Position numbers and translations under genes: made by a program
Shown here: in pieces, positions 53,899-62,691 of the stretch
Numbering within the stretch: the stretch's first letter is position 1
Layout of the letters: each line of letters opens with the position of its first letter
Notes under the pieces: generated by a model
What the model was told of the DNA's origin: nothing
The model's input: the letters and a program-made list of their open reading frames with translations, nothing else
Databases searched by the model: none
DNA from: Flagellimonas pelagia
GTDB lineage: Bacteria; Bacteroidota; Bacteroidia; Flavobacteriales; Flavobacteriaceae
Reading direction: 5' to 3'
NCBI RefSeq assembly: GCF_003584135.1
Contig: NZ_QXFI01000009.1
Coordinates: 255,501-319,500, forward strand
Length of the DNA: 64,000 nt

Positions 53899-55256
53899 TA
53901 GGTTACAGGCACATATATGTAGGGGGGGTCCTGTTCTTGATGATGAGTTGTGTTGAACCTTTTGATGCAGCATCGGAAATAAGTTCCGCAGGTGATTTGG
54001 AAGGTACCTTGATTGTTGAAGCCAATATCACGGATGTTGAAAAAACCCAAAAGGTCTATTTAAGCCGCATGCAAAGGGTGGCAAATGATAGCACGGTGAA
54101 TGTGGAAGAAGATAGACTGTTTAATGTGACCACTCCTATTTTGGTTAAAAATGGCCTTGGTACGGATTATGAAAGCGGTGCACAGGTTCAAATTTCGGAT
54201 AGTAACGGAAACATATATCAGTTTGAAGAAACTGAAGACGGCACTTATGAATCCTTACAACCATTCGCGGCAACTGCCAATAATTCATATCGATTATCTG
54301 TGGTCACAGTGGATGGCGAAGAATATGTTTCCGAAGAAATGGAACCCCCCGGAGCATCGATTATAGATGATTTATATGTGGAGAAAATGGTAAGTGATAC
54401 AGGAGTGGAAGGTGTTGGTATTTTTGTCGATGCATCGTTCACGGCCAATGGCAGTAAATTACTGCGCTACAATTATGAGGAAACCTATAAAATCATTGCG
54501 CCCATGTGGACGCCTTACGAATTTGAAATAATCAGGGATGAAAACGAATATGTTTATGACGATCAGGACAATGTCATTGATATCCTTTATCCGGATGTAA
54601 GTTTGGTTCCTAGGGCTAGGGAAGAGCAGGTTTGTTATAAAACGGATCCTTCCAACGAAGAGGTTTTGTTGAATGGTAACATTTTAACCGGTTCTTCGAC
54701 AACACATAAATTGGTCAGGTTTGTTGCTATGGATAATCCTATCATTAGTCATCGCTACAGTATTTTATTAAAACAAATGGGAATTTCGGCCAGGTCCTAT
54801 GAGTTTTATGAAAGGTTGATTGCTTTTTCACAAAATGAATCTTTGTTCAGTCAGATTCAGCCCGGCACTTTGGAAGGAAATGTATCGGATATTGATGGTA
54901 ATACCTCCGTCATCGGTTATTTTGATGTGAGTAGCGAAGTAAGCCAACGTTTGTATTTTAATTTTGTGGATTTATTTCCTGATGAACCCTTACCTCCCTA
55001 TTTCGGAACCGTCAATTGTGACAATTTAACCGCTCCCGTAATACCAAATCCTGATAGGGATGGGCCACCGCCTCCAGATCTTGTTCCGTGCCCTCAGTCA
55101 TTGATTGAAAGAATCAAGCTTGGATTGGTGGAATATTATCAAGGTAATTCTGATCCTCCTGGTGAATGTGAGGGTCCATATATAGTGGTTCCCACCATTT
55201 GTGGGGATTGTAACATTGTGGGGTCTAACATAAAACCTGATTTCTGGATTGATTAA
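53895..55256 (+). CDS. DUF4249 lipoprotein, copy 3 (divergent)
   Basis: 453 residues; lipobox MMSC (Cys18). Same architecture as copies 1 and 2, but much more diverged, with longer acidic loops (residues ~60-85 and a Pro-rich insert PDRDGPPPPDLVPCPQ at ~390). It retains the block VRFVAMDNPIISHRYSILLKQ and the C-terminal signature CGDCNIVGSNIKPDFW. ATGA overlap with the stop of copy 2. The three copies may let one receptor handle related ligands, or form a hetero-complex (inference). Confidence 0.86.
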   Translation: MIGYRHIYVGGVLFLMMSCVEPFDAASEISSAGDLEGTLIVEANITDVEKTQKVYLSRMQRVANDSTVNVEEDRLFNVTTPILVKNGLGTDYESGAQVQISDSNGNIYQFEETEDGTYESLQPFAATANNSYRLSVVTVDGEEYVSEEMEPPGASIIDDLYVEKMVSDTGVEGVGIFVDASFTANGSKLLRYNYEETYKIIAPMWTPYEFEIIRDENEYVYDDQDNVIDILYPDVSLVPRAREEQVCYKTDPSNEEVLLNGNILTGSSTTHKLVRFVAMDNPIISHRYSILLKQMGISARSYEFYERLIAFSQNESLFSQIQPGTLEGNVSDIDGNTSVIGYFDVSSEVSQRLYFNFVDLFPDEPLPPYFGTVNCDNLTAPVIPNPDRDGPPPPDLVPCPQSLIERIKLGLVEYYQGNSDPPGECEGPYIVVPTICGDCNIVGSNIKPDFWID

Positions 55257-55265
55257 AACTCGCTT

Positions 55266-57035
55266 ATGAAAAAACAGCTATCAATACTTGTAGTTTTTGG
55301 GTTCTTGGGTCTGATGGCCCAAGGGCAGTATGTGATCAAGGATAACGAAGAACTTCAAAACCTGAAAAATCTTCCTGAGGAAAAAGTCTTTGTTCACCAT
55401 ACCGGTCCAGTTGTGTTTGTTGGGGAATATGTGCATTATGCCTTTTATTGCTTCAACGCACAGACCAATAAGGCCAGTAATATCAGTTATGTAGGGTATG
55501 TGGCCTTGGTGAACGAAAAAGGGGAATATGTGTACGAAGAGAAAATCCGGTTGGAAAAAGGTCTGGCAACAGGTGATTTCTTTCTCAATACAGGGATCAC
55601 ATCGGGCCACTACAAATTACTTGGATATACCCAATGGATGAAGAATAATGGTCTTCAGCAGGTTTTTAAGGATGATATCGTCGTCATCAACCCCTATCAG
55701 GTAGATCAGCAGGGTTTAATGGAAGAACAGTCAGAACCTGTTTCGGGCATTCAAGAGGTGAATAAGGTTTCCGATTCTTCCATTATTCAAATAAGGTTTG
55801 ATAAAAAACAATTTGGTACCCGTGAAAAGGTAAAATTGGCCCTGAGAAATTATAAGGGACCCTTGGGTTATGGCAATTTCACGGTGAGGATTCAAAAAAA
55901 GTCATCTTTTCCCATCGCCCAAGGTATGAATGCCATGGAGTATGGAACAGCCTATTTGAACGTTGCCAACCAAATTGATAAACAAGTGGGCGACAGCCTC
56001 TTTTTACCGGAGCAACGTGGTGAGCTCTTGTTTGGTAAAGTAACCGACCAAGCCTCTGGGGAGCCGATGGATAATGCAAAAATGGTGATATCGGTCCCAG
56101 GGCAAGAGTTTTTGCTGCAGTTTGCTACAACAGATCCCCAAGGGAATTTTTATACCTATCTGAGGAAGGATTACAAAGTGCCGCAAGCCGTAATACAGGC
56201 CAAGGACTTGAGTCAACCCATAAAAGTGGAATTGTTGCAAACCAAAAAAATGGATCTTACCGGATTGGAATTTGGTCGATTTACCTTAAAACCAGAGTAT
56301 GCTCAAATCATTAAAAAGCGAAGTATTTATAACCAAATCGAGAACCAGTTCTTTGCCGCGAAACCTGATTCCGTGTTATTGGGCCTTCCCATTGATCCTT
56401 TTGATGGAGGAATTCCGGAAACCATTGATCTGGATGAGTATACCCGTTTCCCCACTTTGCAGGAAACCTTGGTGGAACTTCTGAAATTTGCAGGATACAG
56501 AAACGGCAAGGATGGCGATTACATCCGCATAGCGCAAGATCTTCAGACCTATAATGAAAAAAGCAATGATTTTCCGGCCATAGTGTTGATCGATGGTGTT
56601 TTTATTCCCCATCATGAAACCATAAAGGAATTTGATGCCAGAAAGATAAAGTCTATCAGTTTGGTCCGTGATCAATTTGCATTGGCGGACCGGGACTACC
56701 AGGGCATGATGATAATCAAGACCATAGAGGGCGATTTTTACGAAACCTATGCCCCTCAATTCGGTATCAATGTGCCTATAGAAAAGCCACAGCCCAAAAA
56801 GAATTATTATAGGCAAAGGTATGACATGGTTGAAACGGTAAGTGATAACATTCCAGATTATAGGAGCCTATTGTTTTGGGAACCCCATGTAGAATTGGAA
56901 GGCGATGCCTTGGAGTTTGAGTTCTATACCTCCGACCTTTCCGGGGAATTTGAGGTGGTCTTGGATGGTTTTACAACGTACGGTAAGCCAATAACAGTAT
57001 ATAAGACCATTATTGTAAGGGATGAGAGCCAATAG
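55266..57035 (+). CDS. Exported protein with carboxypeptidase-regulatory/MG2-like repeats and a TonB-plug-like segment
   Basis: 589 residues; signal peptide ~1-20 (MAQGQ). The front (~25-170) resembles the macroglobulin MG2-type domains found beside such receptors (EEKVFVHHTGPVVFVGEYVHY, YLKLLGYTQW-like HYKLLGYTQWMKNNG). A regulatory-like sandwich is at ~250-320 (GKVTDQASGEPMDNAKMVIS). Around 438-500 the sequence IVLIDGVFIPHHETIKEF ... KIKSISLVRD ... GMMIIKTIEGD parallels the plug domain of TonB receptors, but no barrel follows. It lies nine bases after the third DUF4249 gene and presumably belongs to the same uptake complex. Confidence 0.78.
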   Translation: MKKQLSILVVFGFLGLMAQGQYVIKDNEELQNLKNLPEEKVFVHHTGPVVFVGEYVHYAFYCFNAQTNKASNISYVGYVALVNEKGEYVYEEKIRLEKGLATGDFFLNTGITSGHYKLLGYTQWMKNNGLQQVFKDDIVVINPYQVDQQGLMEEQSEPVSGIQEVNKVSDSSIIQIRFDKKQFGTREKVKLALRNYKGPLGYGNFTVRIQKKSSFPIAQGMNAMEYGTAYLNVANQIDKQVGDSLFLPEQRGELLFGKVTDQASGEPMDNAKMVISVPGQEFLLQFATTDPQGNFYTYLRKDYKVPQAVIQAKDLSQPIKVELLQTKKMDLTGLEFGRFTLKPEYAQIIKKRSIYNQIENQFFAAKPDSVLLGLPIDPFDGGIPETIDLDEYTRFPTLQETLVELLKFAGYRNGKDGDYIRIAQDLQTYNEKSNDFPAIVLIDGVFIPHHETIKEFDARKIKSISLVRDQFALADRDYQGMMIIKTIEGDFYETYAPQFGINVPIEKPQPKKNYYRQRYDMVETVSDNIPDYRSLLFWEPHVELEGDALEFEFYTSDLSGEFEVVLDGFTTYGKPITVYKTIIVRDESQ

Positions 57036-57086
57036 TTGTACATTTATGGCAGTACGTACTTTCTTTAATTAAACCTTAGAACCATT

Positions 57087-57527
57087 ATGGGAACATTGCG
57101 CATTTTCATTGTCCTTTGTGTATTTACAGCTTTTATATCAATGGAGACTTACGGACAGGTGAAACTGGACGGACAAACTGTTACAGATTTACAAAAGACA
57201 CCCAAGTATGCTTTTGGTGTAAGTGACGAATTCCATTTTAAAGGTGTTTTGGGGATGTATGATGCATTAGTGGAAAATGGGGTCGATATTGAGGCATTTG
57301 AAATTGTGGTAAAGGGCAAAATTGTGTCCGATTTGGTGAAAGGTTCCGCATTGGAGTCCTATTTTGAAAAATATCAGGGCAAGGTCCGGGTAAGTGTATG
57401 TAGTATGGCCATGAAAAAATTGGATGTAACGGCAGACCAATTATTTGAAGGGTTGACCCCTGTGCCCACAGCCTCCATTCGAATGTTGCAATTACAGGCC
57501 AATGGTTACAATACATTGTCCTATTGA
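57087..57527 (+). CDS. Exported DsrE-like protein
   Basis: 146 residues with a signal peptide (~1-23, ending TYGQ). The rest matches the small alpha/beta DsrE/DsrF-like fold: KYAFGVSDEFHFKGVLGMYDALVENG, IEAFEIVVKGKIVSDL and VRVSVCSMAMKKLDV, where a single cysteine (in VSVCS) occupies the position used for sulfur transfer in cytoplasmic DsrE proteins. Export to the periplasm makes sulfur relay less certain. A strong hairpin terminator follows, closing the receptor cluster. Confidence 0.75.
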   Translation: MGTLRIFIVLCVFTAFISMETYGQVKLDGQTVTDLQKTPKYAFGVSDEFHFKGVLGMYDALVENGVDIEAFEIVVKGKIVSDLVKGSALESYFEKYQGKVRVSVCSMAMKKLDVTADQLFEGLTPVPTASIRMLQLQANGYNTLSY

Positions 57528-57549
57528 AGGGATTAAGGGACAAAAAGAA

Positions 57550-57588
57550 AAAACCTTGCAAATACGATGATTTTGCAAGGTTTTCTTT
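57550..57588 (+). terminator. Intrinsic terminator after the DsrE-like gene
   Basis: 13-bp stem AAAACCTTGCAAA / TTTGCAAGGTTTT with a 9-base loop, then CTTTTG. End of the 48.5-57.5 kb receptor unit. Confidence 0.85.
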
Positions 57589-57609
57589 TGTTTTTTGGTG
57601 CTCGGACCT

Positions 57610-57637
57610 AGTGACCTCGGCAGGACAGAATTCGAAC
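57610..57637 (-). other. tRNA 3'-end-like fragment (possible attachment-site remnant)
   Basis: On the minus strand it reads GTTCGAAT, four bases, then CCTGCCGAGGTCACT. This looks like a T-loop followed by T-stem and an acceptor strand CGAGGTC plus discriminator A, as in tRNAs that begin GACCTCG. No tRNA body precedes it, and the T-stem is broken by a small insertion. Integrating elements commonly leave such tails; identification is tentative. Confidence 0.35.
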
Positions 57638-57707
57638 TTTTTAAAGAAAGATATTGAAATCATTTTAAATAAGTCATTTCATATCAGAAGAGCTTGATTT
57701 TAGCCCA

Positions 57708-57890
57708 TCAAGGAGTATAAATATTCTCCACCTCATATGTCGTCAAGCGGTAAAGCTTAGAGAAATCGATGTGCTTGTCCACCGTGTTCGGAAGATGCCT
57801 AACTTCTGGCTTATCCGCCGCTTGCTCACACCCCAGGTGTAGAATTTGAATATCTATTTATTTTTGCACGTCTACCTGCTTGTTCGCCAT
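57708..57890 (-). pseudogene. IS21-family IstA transposase, N-terminal remnant
   Basis: A 61-codon frame starting ATG at 57890: MANKQVDVQK, an in-frame TAA (codon 11), then a continued frame containing HLPNTVDKHIDFSKLYRLTT before the final TGA. The pattern MANK...K and (R/P)NTVxKxI..F is that of the N-terminal helix-turn-helix of IstA proteins (consensus SRNTVKKYI). The rest of istA and istB is absent. Next to it lie IS21-like end repeats. Assignment is by eye. Confidence 0.5.
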
Positions 57891-57940
57891 GGTCCTCTTT
57901 GGCAAAAAAAGACCTTTGGGACTTTACAAACAGCACAAAT

Positions 57941-57990
57941 CAAAAGTGGCTCACTTTCACTGGCCAGCTACACTCACTTTGACCCGACGA
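57941..57990. repeat. IS21-like terminal repeats
   Basis: Two direct copies of CTCACTTT (57950-57957 and 57973-57980), 23 bases apart, within GTGGCTCACTTTCACTGG and CACTCACTTTGACCCG, just upstream of the IstA remnant. Multiple repeats at the ends are characteristic of IS21-family elements. Confidence 0.45.
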
Positions 57991-58222
57991 AGATGATATA
58001 CTATGTCTGGCGTTTCCACTAATTCAAGGGTTAAACTAATATATTGAGATTGTCAGATTAAGTATTAACTAATATACATAAGTGCTCGATTTTATTATAT
58101 TTATCCAGGGAAAATCCCTCCCCTTTAAGTGAGACTTTAGGTTGTATATTATTTATGTAGAATGTAGGACCTCCTGAAGGCTCCCTGTTACTTGTTCATG
58201 TATGTGACTACGTCAACTAAAA

Positions 58223-59172
58223 GTGTACTATTTTGATAATATTTAAAGAGACACTTTTGAGATGGAAGTTCAAACTGAGGGTATTGGACTTTGCAATAGA
58301 TTATGGAAAGGTCAAGGAAACCTGTGAGATGTTCAATGTGAGCAGGAGCACTTTCTTTAGCTGGAAAAGAAAGTATGATTAGTATGGGACAGAGGGTCTT
58401 TTAAGGAAAAAAAGGGAAGCGGATACCTACCCCAATAGAATCAATCAAAAAACGGTTGATCTGATATTGGACCTTAGAAGGAAATACAAACTTGGCGCAT
58501 GGCGTATCAAATGGTACTTGGAAAGATACCATGACATCAATATTTCTGAATCAAGTGTTTATAGGACCCTTAAAAGAAACGGTATCAAACCGCTCAAACG
58601 AGCAGTTACCAGAAAAGCGATGGGACCTAAACGTTACGCCAAGGAAACTCCGGGACACCATGTCCAAGTGGATGTTAAATTCTTGATTTTCCACACCAAC
58701 GAAGGAAAAAAGATAAAACGATATCAGTACACGGCCATTGATGATTACACGCGTATCAGGGCATTGAAAGTATATGAAAGTCACAACCAGTCAAGTTCCA
58801 TTGACTTTATGGATTATGTTGCCAATAAGTTCCCTTTCCGAATCCATGCAGTCCAGACAGACAATTGACATGAGTTCCAATCTAGGTTCAATTGGCACGT
58901 GAAGGACCTTGGCATGGAGCACCGTTACATAGAGCCAGGAAGACCACAGCTCACGGAAAGGTGGAACGATCACACCTCACGGACAAGAAAGAGTTTTATC
59001 AACTACTAGATTATTCTGATGATGTTGATTTGAACAAGAAAATAAAACAATGGGAAGACTTTTATAACTTTATAGAACACAAGGTGCATTTAAGGGAAAG
59101 ACACCCTATGAGATTTTAATGTTTCACTTAAAAGAATGAGAGTTTATTGCCATTTTAGCTGAAGTAGCACAC
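58223..59172 (+). mobile_element. Decayed IS481-type insertion sequence
   Basis: About 950 bases bounded by imperfect inverted repeats: GTGTACTATTTTGATAA at the left (58223) and, reading inwards from the right end, GTGTGCTACTTCAGCTAA (59155-59172). It contains one degenerate transposase. Target duplication not clear. Confidence 0.65.
58257..59139 (+). pseudogene. IS481-type transposase, inactivated by two stops and two frameshifts
   Basis: Reconstructed frame: N-terminal helix-turn-helix (FAIDYGKVKETCEMFNVSRS), a linker with DLRRKYKLGAWRIKWYLERY, then the DDE integrase core with VQVDVKFLIF (first Asp), AIDDYTRIRAL, AVQTDN (second Asp) and GKVERSHLTD (Glu). Damage: TAG at 58380-58382 (KYD*YGTEGLL), TGA at 58866-58868 replacing the Gly of TDNG, loss of one base near 58952 (PQL(N)GKVER) and another shift near 59070, after which the expected end GAFKGKTPYEIL is in a different frame. 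The DDE triad is otherwise still readable, so inactivation is fairly recent. Start codon uncertain. Confidence 0.85.
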
Positions 59173-59247
59173 TAGAAAAAAAAATCAAAATCTTGTCTAT
59201 AAAAGGAAAATGGATCGCTCTAATTAGTGAAGCCAATCTTGTACAAC

Positions 59248-60987
59248 ATGATTTTTGATTCTTTTTCGCATACTGTAACATTATTTTTAAGAACGATTAC
59301 CAAACGATTTACGATTCTTCTTATATTTATTTTCACCGCGCACACATTTTCCCAGACCAAATCTAATATTGTTTGGATCGTTTGTGAAGATATTTCCCCC
59401 TATATCGGGGTTTATGGGGATGCCACTGTGCGGACTCCCAATATTGACGCACTGGCAAGGGATGGCGTTAGGTATACGCGGGTATATACGACTGCTGGGG
59501 TCTGTGCCCCAAGTAGGTCCTCTATCATTACGGGAATGAACCAGATCTCCATCGGGACTTCCCATATGAGAACTACTCATAACAACTCAAAATTGATGCC
59601 CGAAGGGGTCCCCAGCTATTCGGCCGTGTTACCACCAAAAGTCAAGGCTTTTCCCGAGTATCTGAGAAAAGTTGGGTATTACACATCGAACAACGCAAAA
59701 GAAGATTATCAATTTGAGGAGCCCGTGACCGTTTGGGACGAAAGCAGTATTGGTGCCTCCTACCAAAACAGGAAGGCTGGGCAACCTTTCTTCAGTGTCT
59801 TTAACTTTGCCATTTCGCATGAGTCCCAAATCATTTCTCCTCCAGATTCCCTCTACTACGATCCATCTAAAATGGTGCTGCCCCTTTATTACCAGAATAC
59901 GGAACAAATGAGGCACGACAAGGCTGCCTTGTATACTCGGATTGAGCAAATGGACAGTGATGTGGGAGAATTGATCCAACAACTAAAAAAAGATGGGGTC
60001 TATGATGATAGTTATGTGATCTTTTATAGTGATCATGGAGGCAATTTGCCCTGGATGAAACGTGAAATCTTGGAGAGAGGCACCCATATCCCATTTGTTG
60101 TGAAACATCCAGGATCTGAAATGGCCGGTACCGTGAACAATGACTTGATCAGTTCCGTTGATTTCGCCCCCAGTATGTTATCCATTGCCAGGGCTGATAT
60201 TCCAGACTACTTGCAGGGCAAGCCATTTTTGGGCCCAAAATCGGGAAGTGAAAAGAACCAATATGTATTTGCCGGCAGGGATAGAATGGCGGATAAATAT
60301 GATAGAGTTCGCTCTGTGACCGATGGGACCTTTAGGTACGTTTATAATTTTCATCCCGAATTGCCCAAATACCAGGATTTGGCCTACAGAAGACAAATGG
60401 TCAGCATGCAGGAAATCATTGATATGAGGGATGCAGGCAAGATTACCAATCCATACCTTTCGGACTGGTTCAATACGCCAAAACCGCAAGAAGAATTCTA
60501 TTATACCACCAAAGATCCGGACGAAGTACACAATCTAGCAGACGACCCCGCATACCAAGACAAGAAAAACGAGTTGAAAGAAGTACTTTTTAACTGGCTG
60601 GAAGTTGTTGGGGACACCGGTAAAATTCCAGAAAAAGAAATGGTCAGGAACATGTGGTGGAAAGGTAAGGATGATGCCCCTATGACCGAAAAACCAGTCA
60701 TAAAAAAAAGCAAGGAAGGTGTAACACTTTCATGTGCCACCGATGGTGCCTCCATAGGTTATCGAATATTCAAGGACAATGTAGCGGATTCCACCTTGGT
60801 ACGGGACATAAAAACTTGGGACTTTTTCTACCTAATGCCACATAACAACAAAAAAACAGTGACCGTGCCCAAGCCGTGGAATGTTTACACCGGTGGTAAC
60901 ATATCACTCAAAAAAGGGCAGACCATTCAAGTCAATGCGCATCGTATAGGATATAAGCCAACAGAAATCATCTATAAGTTTAAATAA
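59248..60987 (+). CDS. Exported S1-type sulfatase (sulfohydrolase-like) with extra C-terminal domain
   Basis: Predicted periplasmic sulfate-ester or sulfamate hydrolase. From the ATG at 59248 (a GTG at 59227 is the alternative) it has a signal peptide ending HTFSQ. The fold starts NIVWIVCEDISPYIGVYGD with metal ligands. The sulfatase signature is VCAPSRSSIITG, whose cysteine (codon at 59503) must become formylglycine. Later motifs are FYSDHGGNLPWMKRE and the DPDEVHNLADDP tail. The last ~90 residues (TEKPVIKKSKEGVTLS...YRIF) look like an added beta-sandwich. N-sulfoglucosamine sulfohydrolase-like by motif; glycan target unknown. Six bases before the second sulfatase. Confidence 0.88.
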   Translation: MIFDSFSHTVTLFLRTITKRFTILLIFIFTAHTFSQTKSNIVWIVCEDISPYIGVYGDATVRTPNIDALARDGVRYTRVYTTAGVCAPSRSSIITGMNQISIGTSHMRTTHNNSKLMPEGVPSYSAVLPPKVKAFPEYLRKVGYYTSNNAKEDYQFEEPVTVWDESSIGASYQNRKAGQPFFSVFNFAISHESQIISPPDSLYYDPSKMVLPLYYQNTEQMRHDKAALYTRIEQMDSDVGELIQQLKKDGVYDDSYVIFYSDHGGNLPWMKREILERGTHIPFVVKHPGSEMAGTVNNDLISSVDFAPSMLSIARADIPDYLQGKPFLGPKSGSEKNQYVFAGRDRMADKYDRVRSVTDGTFRYVYNFHPELPKYQDLAYRRQMVSMQEIIDMRDAGKITNPYLSDWFNTPKPQEEFYYTTKDPDEVHNLADDPAYQDKKNELKEVLFNWLEVVGDTGKIPEKEMVRNMWWKGKDDAPMTEKPVIKKSKEGVTLSCATDGASIGYRIFKDNVADSTLVRDIKTWDFFYLMPHNNKKTVTVPKPWNVYTGGNISLKKGQTIQVNAHRIGYKPTEIIYKFK

Positions 60988-60993
60988 AATAAC

Positions 60994-62637
60994 ATGAAGA
61001 ATCCTTTTCAAATCATACTGGTATTCGTAATGTTGTGGTCGTTCAGCATTACCAAAATACAGGCCCAACAAAAAGATGAAAACCAAAAAAGGCCCAATAT
61101 TGTCTTCATTATCAGTGATGACCATGCCTATCAGGCCATCAGTGCCTATGGCGGTAGATTGGCCCAAGTAGCACCAACTCCCAATATTGATCGGATTGCC
61201 AAGGAAGGCATGCTCTTTGAGAATTGTCTGGTTGCCAATTCTATTTGTGGGCCATCAAGGGCTACCATACTCACGGGCAAGTACAGTCATAAAAATGGAT
61301 TTATCGACAATAGGTTCGGTACCAAATTCGACTTTGACCAACAAACCTTTGGTGAATTGCTCCAACAGGCGGGATACAAAACCGGGGTGCTCGGTAAACT
61401 ACATCTGGGCGATAAACCGACCAAAGGATTCGATTATATCGACATTCTACCAGGTCAGGGATCCTATTACAATCCCCTTTTCATCAATAATGAGGGACAA
61501 TATCAATTGGAAGGATACACTACGGAAATCATTACGGAGAAAGCCATCAAATGGATTGACGCCATCAAATCCGATGACCAGCCCTTTATGCTGTTTTTGG
61601 GACACAAATCCTCACACAGACCATGGCAGCCGGGACCAAATGAGTTGGGCATGTATGAAAATGTAGAGATTCCAGAACCAAAGACTTTGTTCGATGATTA
61701 CTCAGGAAACAGGGAGGTAGCCGCCATGAACTATATGTCCATTTCCGAAGCCATGAAAATGGCACAGGATATTAAAATAACGGACCAACCCCAAGCTGGT
61801 TTTACAGAGGAACAACAGAAAAAATGGGATTCTATCTATGGGCCTATCAACGAAAAGGTCAAGAAAGCTAATCTTAAGGGAGACAATCTGACCCGTTTTA
61901 AGTATCAACGTTACATGCGGGATTATTTGGCCTGTATTGCCGGCGTGGACAAAGGGGTTGGCCAAGTATTGGATTATTTAAAGGAAGCTGGGCTCGATGA
62001 GAACACTATTGTTATTTATACCTCCGACCAAGGATTCTATTTGGGGGAACACGGCTGGTTTGATAAAAGATGGATGTATAAGGAATCTTTGCAAACTCCA
62101 TTACTGGTAAAGTTGCCCGGTAAGGTCAGCCCAGGAACGACCAATAAGGACCTGGTTTCCAATCTGGATTTTGCCGAAACCTTTTTGGATATCGCACAAA
62201 CCGAAATTTCAGCGGACATGCAAGGGAAAAGCATGCTGCCCATTTTAGAGGGAAACACACCTAAGGATTGGAGAAAAGCCCATTACTACCACTACTACGA
62301 ACATCCTTCCGAGCACGATGTAAGAAGGCATTACGGAATTACCACCGATAGATACATGTTGATCCATTTCTACTATGATTTGGATAAATGGGAATTATAC
62401 GACTTCCAAAAGGATCCTAATGAACTGAACAATGTATATGGAGATCTATCCTATGCAAGCATCCAAAAAGAGCTTCACAAGGAACTTGAACAATTAAGGG
62501 TGAAATACGGGGACAACGATGCCCAAAACCGGCAATTCATTGAGGAATATTATGAAAAGGTCAAAGCCAACCCATTGGTTGAATATTGGAAACTTTCCCC
62601 CGAAAAAAGAAAAAGGTTGTACCAAGAATATTTATAA
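60994..62637 (+). CDS. Exported S1-type sulfatase (GlcNAc-6-sulfatase/arylsulfatase-like)
   Basis: 547 residues; signal peptide ~1-24 (KIQAQ). Motifs: NIVFIISDDHAYQAISAYGG with the paired metal aspartates, SICGPSRATILTGKYSHKNG with the formylglycine cysteine Cys85, GKLHLGDKPTKGFD, FMLFLGHKSSHRPW and IYTSDQGFYLGEHGWFDKRWMYKE. The C-terminal DUF4976-like end is WELYDFQKDPNELNNVY. The pair of sulfatases and the FGE gene downstream indicate a sulfated polysaccharide locus that continues beyond the window. Confidence 0.9.
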   Translation: MKNPFQIILVFVMLWSFSITKIQAQQKDENQKRPNIVFIISDDHAYQAISAYGGRLAQVAPTPNIDRIAKEGMLFENCLVANSICGPSRATILTGKYSHKNGFIDNRFGTKFDFDQQTFGELLQQAGYKTGVLGKLHLGDKPTKGFDYIDILPGQGSYYNPLFINNEGQYQLEGYTTEIITEKAIKWIDAIKSDDQPFMLFLGHKSSHRPWQPGPNELGMYENVEIPEPKTLFDDYSGNREVAAMNYMSISEAMKMAQDIKITDQPQAGFTEEQQKKWDSIYGPINEKVKKANLKGDNLTRFKYQRYMRDYLACIAGVDKGVGQVLDYLKEAGLDENTIVIYTSDQGFYLGEHGWFDKRWMYKESLQTPLLVKLPGKVSPGTTNKDLVSNLDFAETFLDIAQTEISADMQGKSMLPILEGNTPKDWRKAHYYHYYEHPSEHDVRRHYGITTDRYMLIHFYYDLDKWELYDFQKDPNELNNVYGDLSYASIQKELHKELEQLRVKYGDNDAQNRQFIEEYYEKVKANPLVEYWKLSPEKRKRLYQEYL

Positions 62638-62691
62638 ACACGAAATTAACCATATAGTCCAGGTCAAAACATCTTCATAGAACCAAGAACA

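Larger units (their letters stand above)
57589..58222. other. Non-coding stretch of decayed mobile DNA
   Basis: About 630 bases without an intact gene. It holds a tRNA 3'-end-like fragment (57610-57637), an IS21 IstA N-terminal remnant (57708-57890) and IS21-like end repeats (57941-57990). 58030-58222 is A+T-rich with two copies of ACTAATATA and nothing else recognisable. Confidence 0.6.

Noticed and set aside
57589..57663. Start of an antisense gene opposite the DsrE-like gene (141 aa minus frame, 57238-57663)
   Set aside because: It crosses the terminator and the tRNA-like tail and is antisense to a coding gene.
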